A stretch of 64,000 nt of DNA from Leishmania donovani. Taxonomy: Eukaryota; Euglenozoa; Kinetoplastea; Trypanosomatida; Trypanosomatidae. The DNA lies in assembly GCF_000227135.1 (NCBI RefSeq), contig NC_018249.1:346903-410902 (forward strand), given 5' to 3'. Positions 1 through 9,945 of the stretch are shown here, in pieces. The notes under the pieces are model-generated. The model ran no database searches. It was given only the letters and a program-made list of their open reading frames with translations, and was not told the DNA's origin. Both the position numbers and the translations under genes were made by a program. Position 1 is the first letter of the stretch. The number at the start of each line of letters is the position of its first letter.

Positions 1-3000
1 CGCTCCCCACTCGCCTCCCCCCTCTCCATCGCTTCCTCTCCCTCCGTGTGGCTGCTCGGTGCGGGTCGATGTCCGTCCCTCTCGGCTTTGCCCTCGCCGC
101 CGCCATTTTGCAAGTGCCGGTGTTTCTTGTGGTTCGCTATGGGGCAATCCACGTTTTACGCGCGTGCACGTGCGCGCAGATGCTGCTGTGTCTGTCTGTA
201 TGTAGATGCTGATGTATGTGGGTGTGGACGGCATGCATATAAACGACGCGATTATCTTCTGTGGTGCGTCTCTGTATGGTTATTGTTGTTGGCCCATCAG
301 CGTAGGCCTTGGTGATGCGCCGCTGGGTGAAAGATGAAGTGGTGCTGCTCGCCAGCGGCACTATACACACTGACATAGACACGAGTATGGCGGTAAGCGC
401 ACGAGAGTGTTTTGGTGGGGCGTGGAGTGCCAGAGTTTTCGAATTCTGTCGAAACGGAAGACGATGGACAGAAGGCGCATCAAGAGGTAAGGCGGATGGC
501 GTCAACGAGAGTTCCTACGCTTACGTTCGCAAGCCCACCCAGATGCGCCCACACACACACACGCACACAGGCACCCTGCGGCTCGTTGCCACGGTTCTGG
601 GATGCATAGAATCGGCGACGCGGAGGACATGCGTTGTTGTTGTGTGCATATATACATTGTGCCTCTCTTCACATTGGCGTTTGTGGGTGCACGCGTGCCG
701 CCACGTGCGTGCGTCTGACCTACGATGTTCTTGAGTTATTTTGCTTGCTGTTGGCCCCTCCCACTTTTCCTTACCTGTCCTTGCGCACAATATCTGCACC
801 TCTCACCTGTTCGGTTTATCCGCTTCTCCGTCGCGCACCCTTCGGGCACGTACACACACATACAACACGCGTGAGCATCGCTGGTACTCTCGTGGCTGAG
901 CACCTCATACATGTATACGCATATATATGTATATATATATATATAGCACGCGACCACTTCTCTTGCTCTACCTTCTCCATCTTCCGAAGTTCGTTTTTGT
1001 TTCTTCCTTCATCGGCGGAGCTACGTCAAGAGAGGTCAACGGACAAGGATAGAGTGCAGCACATCCACCACGACGGCACAGCGGCAAAGTAAAGAAAAAG
1101 CGTCACTCATCTTCCGCCCACCGTCTGCCTTCTTCCCTCTCCTACCTACCATCCCCCCCCCCATTCCCCCTCTCTCCATTCCTCTCCACCCCTCCCTCCC
1201 CCCAAACCCCCAAGGGGGAGGCCTTACCACCCACTGCCCCTCCTCACCAGCTATTTCCTCGTTGTTGTGTGTTTTTTTTTGGTTTTGTTTTTGTTTTCGG
1301 CATCGCACATGGTGTGCGTATGTTTGCGTGTGCTTTGTCCCATTGATTTGGCTCGTCCTTCCTTGGCTGCTCGTGTTACCCCTTGCTCTGCCCCCTCCCC
1401 CTCCCCCTCCCCCTCCCCTCCCACTTCCTTCCACTATATCTATTGTGTGTGATTGGCCTCCTCCCCCACCCCCTTCTCTCTTTGTTTCTCTTGCCTCTGC
1501 GTACCGCGTGGTCTCCTTGCTTACGGATACGACGTCGCACATACCAGGGCACACACACACACACACGCACAGAGAGAGAGAGAGACGATATTTCCTTTGT
1601 TGCTGTTGCTTGTTGGTATCTCGACTTGGTCGTTATTTTGTTGTTGTTGCTGGGCGCGTGTTTTTGTCGCTTCAGTCTCTCGTCTCTCCCTCCGTGCGGT
1701 GTGTGTTTTGTCTTTCGACTGAAGCATATTCTCTTACGGGCTATCGATGCGTGCATGTGCGCTCGTGTATGTATGCATGCATGCGAACACGAGCACACTC
1801 TTCTCTCTCTAGTTCTCTGTCCATCTGGCGCGCGCGCGTTGTAAGCGAATAATGCGCGTGTGGCCTCTGCCATCACACATACACACACTCTCTCTCCACT
1901 CCTTTCTTTCACATTCGCAAGCAGACTCTGGCCTTGTCCGATAACTTAGAGAGCAACAAATACGAAATACATATATGCGCGCACGCACAGAGGACGACGA
2001 CGCACAGAAAGACACGCAGACTTGAGAGTTAGCAGAGCGGTAGGCAACAGCCATCAGAACGTGTCTAGAGACGAGTCACTGATTGCCTCGCACGCTTGCC
2101 TCCCTTCTCTTTCGCACATATATATATACATATATATATATATATATTTCCTTTGCTTTACCGTGCGCGCGTGTTTCGTGTTGTTTGTGTGCATCTCTCT
2201 GTCTCTCCCCATTGTGTTGTTGGCCGCTCTGTAAGCGCCGCTCGTGACCATTAGGTAGAAGCGAAACACACGCACGCGTCGTAGGTGTGCACGTGTGCAA
2301 GCGAGTACCTTTGTATTTTTTGCTTGGCCGTGTTTTCAGGTTTCAAAAAGATTGCCAGACAGCGTGTGCGAGCCGACTCAGCGCCACCGTTTACGCGTGT
2401 GCGTGGGTATCGGAGGGCGGGTGAGGTGTGTGGCGCTTGACTCTCGCTGTTTTGCTGGCCCTCGTATTATTTATCACCCCTTTCTTCTCACGACGTATGC
2501 AAGCACATATATGCATATGTCTTTATCGTCGCAAGCAAACATTCAGCAAAGTCACGTCGACGCGCACACGCAGACATCGAAACGGAGGAGAGGAAGAAGA
2601 ACACAAGGGGACGTCAACGCATAGCCAAGTCTATTACATCGTAGAACGCGTTGTTTGCTTCTCTTCGCATTCTATCTTCCCCTCTCTCTCCAGTGCGTAC
2701 ACATTAACACAGACACCGTGGCACATACACACGCCCCAAATACAGAGGTATACGTGGAGGGGCGTGGCCAATCCGTGTCTTCCTCTCCTCTACCAATCCA
2801 TTCCAGACCTCAACGACCTCCTTTTCTTTAGCGTGTGTGTGTATTGTGGGCCTAACTCGATCTGATTTCTTACCCGCTCCCTTCCTCTTCCTTTCGCACC
2901 AGCACTAACACCCCCCCCCACCACCCTACCCAAACCTCTCTCACGCAGCACCGTGCGAGTTTCCTTGTTCTTCTTCAGCTGCTTGTGTGTGTGTGTTTGT

Positions 3001-3594
3001 GACGGTCGACAGAAGAAAAAAAAACGGATATCACAAACGAACGAAAAAGAGAGCGACGTGAGCAGTAAAAGAGGTGAGCCTCCGTGATCGAGCCACACAC
3101 GTGCACGAAACCCTCGTCGTCTCTCCCTCGGTTCCTATTTCTCTCGGCTAGCACAACCTTTGATCGGCTCTGCATCTTGCTCGTCCCCTCCCCGCCCCCT
3201 CACCTCATAACCCAAAGATTGACATTTTTTTCGTTGTTGTTGTTCGGTCTTGCTTGCTGTACACGAATTTCGTGCTTGCCGAGCCGTGCGCGCCCGTGTG
3301 TGTGGGGGAGGCGCGAGGTTTTCCATCTCCCTTCCTTAACCGCTTTCTTCAGGTGCCTTTGCCTTGATCTCTTCCTGTGCTTCTCTGTTTTTTTTTTTGT
3401 TCGGTTCTTCTTTGTTTCGGGGGTGCGCTTGTGTCCGTGCTCAATATCGGGGAAAGACCCTCGCATACACCACCGGCAACCCCTCCTCCTTCTTTTCCCG
3501 CCCCCCCCCCATCTGCAGGGTCTATTGTAACGCCTCCTAACTTCCCACAAGAGGACAGAGAAGCACACGCGGTCTGCAAGGGAGAGCACAGAAG
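1..3594. other. Non-coding lead region with microsatellites
   Basis: I see no credible gene here. Open frames are short, overlap in both strands and translate to Cys/Arg/His-rich low-complexity sequence. The DNA is TG/CA- and pyrimidine-rich, with an (AT)n stretch at 918-945, a C-rich CCCCCT-type array at 1391-1423, (CA)n then (AG)n at about 1550-1584 and (TA)n at 2117-2147. It probably holds the 3' UTR of a gene left of the window and the 5' UTR of the kinase gene at 3595. Confidence 0.6.
3480..3518 (+). promoter_or_regulatory. Candidate spliced-leader acceptor for the NEK-like gene
   Basis: A CT-rich tract with a long C run ends in CTGCAG (AG at 3517-3518), 77 nt before the kinase ATG. An alternative tract ending in AG at 3351-3352 lies farther upstream. 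This follows the trypanosomatid rule of a polypyrimidine tract and then the first AG; use of the site is inferred. Confidence 0.45.
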
Positions 3595-4671
3595 ATGCAA
3601 TCCTCGGCGTCTCTGCCCGAACAGCAGCCTGTTAACGGCTCGAGTGACCCCCAGAACCACCACTATGTCAACCCCCTCGTCTCTAGCTTTCCGACCGTGG
3701 TGGGGCCTAAGCTGCCATGCAAGTACCGTGTCCGCCGCGCCATCGGCCGTGGCGCCTTCTCCACTGTGTGGCTACTGATCAACAACAGAACAGGCGAGAC
3801 GGTTGTTGGCAAGCTGTCCGACGCCTCGCATTCCTCTAGCGCCTGCAAGGCTTTCGCCGAGGCGGAGGTGGAGAACATGCGGTGCTGTAGCCACCCCAAC
3901 ATCATCTCCCTCATCGAAACCTTCGAGGCGGGCGAAAAGTCTCTGTACATTCTGGAGTACGCCAACGCTGGCGATCTGCAGGCTCAGGTCGACACCCGCG
4001 CGCAACCGCCACCTGGTGCGAACGACGGCACTCCGATTCCGTACCGTGAGGACGAGGCGCTCGTTATATTTGCCCAGCTCAGCCTCGCCATCCGCTACCT
4101 GCACGACCGCCGCATCATGCACCGCGACCTCAAAACATCAAACGTGCTGCTGACGCGTAGCGGACTCATCAAGCTCGGCGACTTTGGCTTTTCGCGTCAG
4201 TACCAAGAGAGCGTCTCTGGCGAAGTCGGCAAGACGTTCTGCGGCACGCCCTACTACTTGGCCCCGGAGATGTGGCAGCGACAGTCCTACAGCTACAAGG
4301 CGGACATCTGGTCCCTTGGAGTTATCATGTACGAGCTACTCGCCCTCAAGAAGCCATTTCAGGCAACGAACCTGTCCGAGCTCATGGAGACGGTGACGCG
4401 GCAGGGCAGCTTTGACCCGCTGCCGGCGGATCGGTACTCGTCGGATATGATCTCGCTGGTCAACCAGATGCTCCGGGTGGACCCGAGTGAGCGCCCGAGC
4501 ATCAACGACATACTCGCTTTGCCCCTCTTTCAGCAAAGAGGGCTGACGATACTCAAAATAAATGTGCGACGCATCAAGAACCTTGACGCGGAGGTGCGGA
4601 CGCGGCTTGTAGAAGACGTGGAGGCGGTCCTCGGTGACAACAATCTTTCCTCCGAAGCATCGCCGTTGTGA
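3595..4671 (+). CDS. NEK-like serine/threonine protein kinase
   Basis: A 358-residue protein kinase with a complete catalytic core. After a 43-residue N-terminal extension, the glycine loop GRGAFSTV begins at residue 51, the VxK lysine is Lys73 and the helix-C glutamate is about Glu91. The catalytic loop HRDLKTSN places the base at Asp178, DFG begins at Asp196, and the activation segment CGTPYYLAPE spans 216-225. The GTPYYLAPE sequence and overall order resemble NIMA-related (NEK) kinases, a family known for cilium/flagellum and cell-cycle roles. All catalytic residues are present, so it should be active. A short tail of about 45 residues follows the kinase domain with no recognisable extra domain. 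The first ATG was used. The last 17 nt of this CDS are repeated after the first assembly gap (5063-5079), which is probably an assembly artefact and not a second gene. Substrate and location cannot be read from the sequence. Confidence 0.9.
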   Translation: MQSSASLPEQQPVNGSSDPQNHHYVNPLVSSFPTVVGPKLPCKYRVRRAIGRGAFSTVWLLINNRTGETVVGKLSDASHSSSACKAFAEAEVENMRCCSHPNIISLIETFEAGEKSLYILEYANAGDLQAQVDTRAQPPPGANDGTPIPYREDEALVIFAQLSLAIRYLHDRRIMHRDLKTSNVLLTRSGLIKLGDFGFSRQYQESVSGEVGKTFCGTPYYLAPEMWQRQSYSYKADIWSLGVIMYELLALKKPFQATNLSELMETVTRQGSFDPLPADRYSSDMISLVNQMLRVDPSERPSINDILALPLFQQRGLTILKINVRRIKNLDAEVRTRLVEDVEAVLGDNNLSSEASPL

Positions 4672-4963
4672 CAAGGATAACGAGAGAGAGGTTGTATGTG
4701 TGTCTGTATGCATGTCTGCCCATGAAGATGAGCTTGAGGTCGGTTTCTATTTTTTATTCTTGAGGAAATCCTCGTGAGGCCGCTTTCCTATCAGCGCACC
4801 TGCCGGCGCGTGGACGGGCTTGCCGAAGCGGCAGCGTTAGGGTAGCCGACGCCAACTGCCCGGATGACGGGGTCGGCCACCGGCCCCAGGCGTTAGGTCG
4901 GCATCCCCCGGAGCCGCGCTACGCGATACGGCACGCTGAGACAAGAGGCACTTGGCGGCCGCC
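4655..4963 (+). repeat. Left copy of 309-bp duplication flanking gap 1
   Basis: This segment covers the end of the kinase CDS, its stop codon and the first 3' UTR. It recurs at 5063-5371 with a constant offset of 408, and I saw no mismatch. The copies abut the two sides of an N gap, the pattern expected when two overlapping contigs were scaffolded without being merged. A true tandem duplication is the alternative. Confidence 0.85.
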
Positions 4964-5062
4964 NNNNNNNNNNNNNNNNNNNNNNNNNNNNNNNNNNNNN
5001 NNNNNNNNNNNNNNNNNNNNNNNNNNNNNNNNNNNNNNNNNNNNNNNNNNNNNNNNNNNNNN
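4964..5062. other. Assembly gap 1 (99 N)
   Basis: A run of 99 N flanked by identical 309-bp segments. The identical flanks suggest that the real gap is zero or negative, meaning an unmerged contig overlap. Confidence 0.97.
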
Positions 5063-5371
5063 AAGCATCGCCGTTGTGACAAGGATAACGAGAGAGAGGT
5101 TGTATGTGTGTCTGTATGCATGTCTGCCCATGAAGATGAGCTTGAGGTCGGTTTCTATTTTTTATTCTTGAGGAAATCCTCGTGAGGCCGCTTTCCTATC
5201 AGCGCACCTGCCGGCGCGTGGACGGGCTTGCCGAAGCGGCAGCGTTAGGGTAGCCGACGCCAACTGCCCGGATGACGGGGTCGGCCACCGGCCCCAGGCG
5301 TTAGGTCGGCATCCCCCGGAGCCGCGCTACGCGATACGGCACGCTGAGACAAGAGGCACTTGGCGGCCGCC
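5063..5371 (+). repeat. Right copy of 309-bp duplication flanking gap 1
   Basis: It repeats 4655-4963 at an offset of 408, starting inside the final codons of the kinase gene. Sequence after 5371 is new. It is probably the true continuation of the chromosome, with the left copy being the redundant contig end. Confidence 0.85.
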
Positions 5372-5734
5372 GCCCCACACGCGGAGAACAAGGCTGCTGA
5401 ACTCATGAGGCACACCTGGTTTCGCGCTATGATCTTGCACGCAGTGACCTGGCCACGCACATCCCGCTCGCGCTGCATGGGCTTCCCCCGCCGGGTGCCT
5501 ACCGCTGCCCCCTGTGCTCCGTCGGAGCGACGTGCTGTGAGCTCTTTGTGCGCCGGCACATGCTCACCGGCGGCCCTTTTCCCCGGCCACGACGCCGCGC
5601 TGAGGCGGGCCCCACAGCGCAGAACTGCGAGCGCGGTGCGCGGGCGCTGTGACGCACAGCCGGCACGCAGCGTACCGCACGCAGACAGTGCATGGGGAGG
5701 CCGGAGGAGCAGGAGCGGTGGACGGGAACGGCGC

Positions 5735-6060
5735 GAAGCATGCGGCACGCCCTCGATGTGCCTGTGTGGGCTGATGAGGCGCGGATGCTGGAAGCGTGGC
5801 GAGGGCATCCCGAGTTGCACCGTCGAGCCCTCCAGGCCCGAATGTGGCGAGCCTGCGGGGAGCAGATTNNNNNNNNNNNNNNNNNNNNNNNNNNNNNNNN
5901 NNNNNNNNNNNNNNNNNNNNNNNNNNNNNNNNNNNNNNNNNNNNNNNNNNNNNNNNNNNNNNNNNNNGTGGCGCCGATGGCGCAGCGCGCACCCGGGGAA
6001 GGGGCGAGGAAGGCCATGAGGAGGCCGCTGCGCGCGTGGCCCGATTCGACGGCAGGCGGC
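5735..6060 (+). repeat. Tandem repeat copy 1 (372-bp unit, interrupted by gap 2)
   Basis: Bases 5735-5868 match 6061-6194 with two differences (T/C and C/T). Bases 5968-6060 match 6340-6432 at an offset of 372. The two parts therefore form one copy of a roughly 372-bp unit whose centre is missing in the gap. The mismatches make a true tandem duplication, or two merged haplotypes, more likely than a simple contig overlap. Confidence 0.75.
5869..5967. other. Assembly gap 2 (99 N)
   Basis: A run of 99 N inside a tandem-repeat unit. By comparison with the complete copy at 6061-6432, the missing sequence should be about 145 bp, equivalent to 6195-6339, if both copies have the same length. Confidence 0.95.
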
Positions 6061-6432
6061 GAAGCATGCGGCACGCCCTCGATGTGCCTGTGTGGGCTGA
6101 TGAGGCGCGGATGCCGGAAGCGTGGCGAGGGCATCCCGAGTTGCACCGTCGAGTCCTCCAGGCCCGAATGTGGCGAGCCTGCGGGGAGCAGATTATGGGA
6201 TGCGGCTGCTCGAAGCGACCGAGGGCGCTGACCGGAAGGTGGCCGACTTCCTCCTCGGGCCTGTGCGGCATGCGCCCTCGATCGGGAGCCCGAATGGTGG
6301 CCGCGTGGGTGAAGGCGTGCCGCCCACCCGCGTCTCCGTGTGGCGCCGATGGCGCAGCGCGCACCCGGGGAAGGGGCGAGGAAGGCCATGAGGAGGCCGC
6401 TGCGCGCGTGGCCCGATTCGACGGCAGGCGGC
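6061..6432 (+). repeat. Tandem repeat copy 2 (complete 372-bp unit)
   Basis: The intact copy of the unit described at 5735-6060. No frame is open through both copies without stops, so it does not look like a protein-coding repeat. Confidence 0.75.
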
Positions 6433-6804
6433 TCGTCCGAGACGGCCGGGACGAAGCCGTGGCGCCGCTGGGGGCAGGTGCGCTGTGGCTGTGTATGTGC
6501 GCTGATGTGCTGACTTGTTCGTGGCAGGGGTGTGGACAGGCTGAAGGGATAAAAGTCCCTCGGTGAGCATCACAAGCACTCACAGTCGTTGTGGTTCCTG
6601 CTGGCCTCCTCCACTGCCTTCTGCCCCGTCTGCGCGTCCTCTTTTCGGCCTCTGCCGCGAAGCAATTCTCCCGTGGTTGCTGCAGTGGTTGTCGTGCCTG
6701 CCCATCATTTCGAGCTAGATGGGAAAAGGGGCAACAATACGTGCGCGTGTGCGTAAGTCGTCGTCGTTCATTTTTTGTTGTTTCGTGACTGCTTGCCTTC
6801 CTCT
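6346..6804 (+). repeat. Left copy of 459-bp duplication flanking gap 3
   Basis: It recurs at 6904-7362 with a constant offset of 558 and no mismatch seen. As at gap 1, exact copies on both sides of an N run point to an unmerged contig overlap. Confidence 0.85.
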
Positions 6805-6903
6805 NNNNNNNNNNNNNNNNNNNNNNNNNNNNNNNNNNNNNNNNNNNNNNNNNNNNNNNNNNNNNNNNNNNNNNNNNNNNNNNNNNNNNNNNNNNNNNNN
6901 NNN
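6805..6903. other. Assembly gap 3 (99 N)
   Basis: A run of 99 N between two identical 459-bp segments; the real gap is probably absent. Confidence 0.97.
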
Positions 6904-7362
6904 CCGATGGCGCAGCGCGCACCCGGGGAAGGGGCGAGGAAGGCCATGAGGAGGCCGCTGCGCGCGTGGCCCGATTCGACGGCAGGCGGCTCGTCCGAGA
7001 CGGCCGGGACGAAGCCGTGGCGCCGCTGGGGGCAGGTGCGCTGTGGCTGTGTATGTGCGCTGATGTGCTGACTTGTTCGTGGCAGGGGTGTGGACAGGCT
7101 GAAGGGATAAAAGTCCCTCGGTGAGCATCACAAGCACTCACAGTCGTTGTGGTTCCTGCTGGCCTCCTCCACTGCCTTCTGCCCCGTCTGCGCGTCCTCT
7201 TTTCGGCCTCTGCCGCGAAGCAATTCTCCCGTGGTTGCTGCAGTGGTTGTCGTGCCTGCCCATCATTTCGAGCTAGATGGGAAAAGGGGCAACAATACGT
7301 GCGCGTGTGCGTAAGTCGTCGTCGTTCATTTTTTGTTGTTTCGTGACTGCTTGCCTTCCTCT
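6904..7362 (+). repeat. Right copy of 459-bp duplication flanking gap 3
   Basis: It repeats 6346-6804, starting inside the tandem-repeat unit and ending at the CCTCT just before unique sequence at 7363. Confidence 0.85.
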
Positions 7363-7567
7363 TTATGGTCTCTCTCTTCATATATATATATACATGTATG
7401 TATATGTGCATATATATGTGTGTGTACGTCTATCGCTCGTCTTCGGGCTCGCATCTCATAAAGGATGGGGTGATATTGGCTTCTGGGTAACATAGCGAAC
7501 TCTTTTTTTTTTTCGATTCGTTGCGGATGTTGATGCTGTTTCGCGGTCCTTTATCGCGCGCGTGGAG

Positions 7568-7569
<2 letters not shown>

Positions 7570-7598
<29 letters not shown>
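7570..7598 (+). repeat. Poly-T run (29 T)
   Basis: An uninterrupted homopolymer followed by CC. It could act as the polypyrimidine tract of a splice acceptor, although it lies more than 2 kb before the next start codon. Its length is prone to sequencing error. Confidence 0.9.
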
Positions 7599-7725
7599 CC
7601 TTGCTCTCTTTGTTTGCTTATCAGGTGTGGACGCGTGTGTGCATGTGTGTGTGTGTGTGTCAGGGAGTGTCCATTTTCCCGGCTGGCTGGCTGGCTGCTA
7701 TGGTGGTGCAGGAAGAAGGTAGGTA

Positions 7726-7751
7726 GGGAGGGAGGGAGGGAGGGAGGGGGG
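7726..7751 (+). repeat. (GGGA)n tract with G-quadruplex potential
   Basis: Six runs of three or more G are separated by single A residues, and the last run has six G. This satisfies the classic G3+N1-7 quadruplex pattern on the + (transcribed RNA-like) strand. Confidence 0.8.
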
Positions 7752-9762
7752 CTTTTTATTGCACGTATGTGAATACTGGATGTCATGCTCGTGTGGCAGT
7801 GCTGCCGTCGCCACTACCAGCGTTTCTTCTATTTCTCGCAACCCTCTTCTCTTTGTATTGTTTTCTTTCTGTAGTCCTGCGTGTGTAGGCCTGTGGGCGT
7901 GTATTCGACTAGCCGCACGTTCTTTTACCACTTTGCTGTGTTGCGCCCCTTTCTCTCTCCCTCGCTTGCTCCATGGCACGCTGGACTTCCCTTTTTTTTT
8001 TTGAGGGGGCTGTTGCTTTTCGCCTCTTGCTGTCGTCGTTTTCAGAGAAGCGATCCCGTTTGCTGGGGACCTTTTCCCCCTTCATGGGTGTCGACACACC
8101 TTGCCATGATTTTTTTTTCGTTCTCTATATTATTTATTTATGCAAAGAAATATATATATATATATATATGCGCGTTGATGTCGCTAGCCGTCCCTTTTCT
8201 CGCTGCCTGTCTCAGACTCCCCTGCTCTCTCTCCTCTCCCTGCCTCCCTACCCTCTCCGGTCGACGCGTCACGTCGTCGTGCATCTCTGTATGCGTCCAC
8301 TCGCGCGTAGGGAGGGGGTCAAAAAAAAACAGATATATAAGTAACATGCGTTTCCATACAAGCGGACGAACAAAACAATGACGCAGATGCATAGATAAAG
8401 CAACAAAAAAAAACATAAACGTAAAAAGGAGAAGAAAAAAGACACGCGCATGCACACACAGACAGACGTACAGACACAAGCCAAGCTATCCCATCCCCCA
8501 TTGACTTCCTTTACCTTTTCCATGCACCCCTCCCCCATCCGTGCAGACACACACACACACACACATACGCGAACGCTTGCGTGCGTCCTCGAGTCTTGAG
8601 AGCGACCAGCATTGATACCTTCTCCCTTTTACACTCTTCGCTCCTGTTCTCTCCGTTTTCTGTTTTCTGTTTCTTGTTTGTTTTTTTCTTTGGTTTCGTG
8701 TCGCTCTCGGATGTCCGCTGCTCCGCCATCCTTTTTGGTGTAAATATGCTTCCTGTGGGCGTTGCGGTGTTGGTCGCTGTTACTTACTGCTGTGGCCTCT
8801 CATGTGTCGTCGTCGTCCTCCTCCTCCTCCCCCTCTTGCGTCTGCAGAGTAGTGGGGTGTCTTCTTGTGTGTGTGTGTGCGTGTGCACACGTCTCTCTGC
8901 GATGGCACGGCTTTTCCACTTTCCTTCTTCGCGTACCTCAACGGTGCCGATGCTTGCGCAGCTTTCCTTCAGCATCTTCGTCTAAACAAAGTCTTTTCGA
9001 CTTTGGTGCGTGCGGTCTTTGCGTTCGGCTGTAGAAGTCTCGGTGCAGCGGCTGAGGAAAAAAGGCTCGGGCGCCTCTGGCGTCAGCTTCCGTGCGCACC
9101 GCTAACCCTCTCCCTTCCCCCTCCTCTCGCATCCACAACCGCCGCCCACGCACACATGAACTCAACTACTGCGTCCTCTCCCATTATACGTAAAAACATA
9201 CAAAGTCGATGAAACACGCAGTGCACCACCAAAAACAAAAACAGCACACACGCACACACTGCTATACCCCCTCGTACCCCGGCAGTAGTGGGCGAGGCAG
9301 ACGTGCACGTGCATTTCTGGGTAGGAAAATGGGGGCTTGGGGCTGTGGTGATTCATAGACACACTCGCTCAGGCTGGTGTGGACTACCGATAACAGCAGC
9401 AGAGGAGGCCTCTATCCGTAGAGCTGCTTCTCTTTGGGCTCTCGCCGCTGCTGCCCCTTTATTCCACCTCTTCCTGTCTCTCCTAAGCACACTTTTCCTC
9501 TTGCCCTGGTAATCCTAGTGGTGGTTCGGTGGTCGCTAGCCTTTTTCGTTGCCACTTTCGCAGCTGCTTCGACTTCTCCCTCCTTGTCTTATTGCCCCCC
9601 ATCCCTCTCCCTCTTTCCTTTCCCACACTCGCACACACAACGGCATAGCTGGAAAGCTCGTCTCCTTTACGCCAACGTCGTAGCCTGGCAAGTGTCCGGC
9701 GTATGCGTGTCTCACCATTCACCTTCTCGATTCCTCCTGGATTTATTTCTGTGCGTGTACGC

Positions 9763-9786
9763 GTCTTTGTTTTTTTTTTTTTCAAG
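9763..9786 (+). promoter_or_regulatory. Candidate spliced-leader acceptor for the kinesin gene
   Basis: A T-rich tract of about 20 pyrimidines is followed at once by AAG (AG at 9785-9786), 160 nt upstream of the kinesin ATG. It is the strongest pyrimidine-AG combination in this UTR. Confidence 0.5.
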
Positions 9787-9945
9787 GCCTCACCGTGCCC
9801 GCGTGCATGCGCGTGTGCGCAGTTGCGTTCGGAGCAAGCATCAGGTGAGTGAAGTACGACGGCACGCCGGTGAAGTCCTCCCAGCTCGCTGCACACGAAC
9901 GGACAGAGGCATACGAAACAAGAAGGGGCGAAGAGACGCTCCATC

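Larger units (their letters stand above)
5372..6600 (+). mobile_element. Possible degenerate retroposon block (SIDER/DIRE-like)
   Basis: This GC-rich, non-microsatellite block in a kinase 3' UTR differs sharply from the surrounding TG/CA and pyrimidine DNA. It has coding-like but stop-broken frames. One + frame around 5420-5560 reads a peptide with a YRCPLC...RRHM pattern, loosely like the Cys-His finger near the end of ingi/L1Tc-clade retrotransposon proteins. Leishmania genomes are known to carry short degenerate retroposons (SIDERs) and degenerate ingi-related elements, often in 3' UTRs. I cannot align it to a consensus here and see no clear A-rich tail, so this is a hypothesis. Confidence 0.3.
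4672..9945. other. Long intergenic region between kinase and kinesin genes
   Basis: No intact gene is supported. From about 4774 to 7362 the DNA is GC-rich, repetitive and broken by three N gaps. From 7363 to 9945 it returns to low-complexity sequence: (TA)n near 7380 and 8151-8170, a 29-T run at 7570-7598, a (GGGA)n G-rich tract at 7726-7751, (TG)n near 7643, and many pyrimidine tracts. Long minus-strand frames across 5499-7411 are open only because they run through N stretches and GC-rich repeats. Confidence 0.6.

Noticed and set aside
5771..6104. CTGATGAG motifs (5771-5778 and 6097-6104) resembling a hammerhead ribozyme core
   Set aside because: The second conserved core (GAAA) is not in place and the bases that should form stem II do not pair.
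5564..7411. A 615-codon minus-strand open frame
   Set aside because: It passes through two N gaps that hide stops and through the duplicated GC-rich block. It runs against every other gene and has no recognisable motif.
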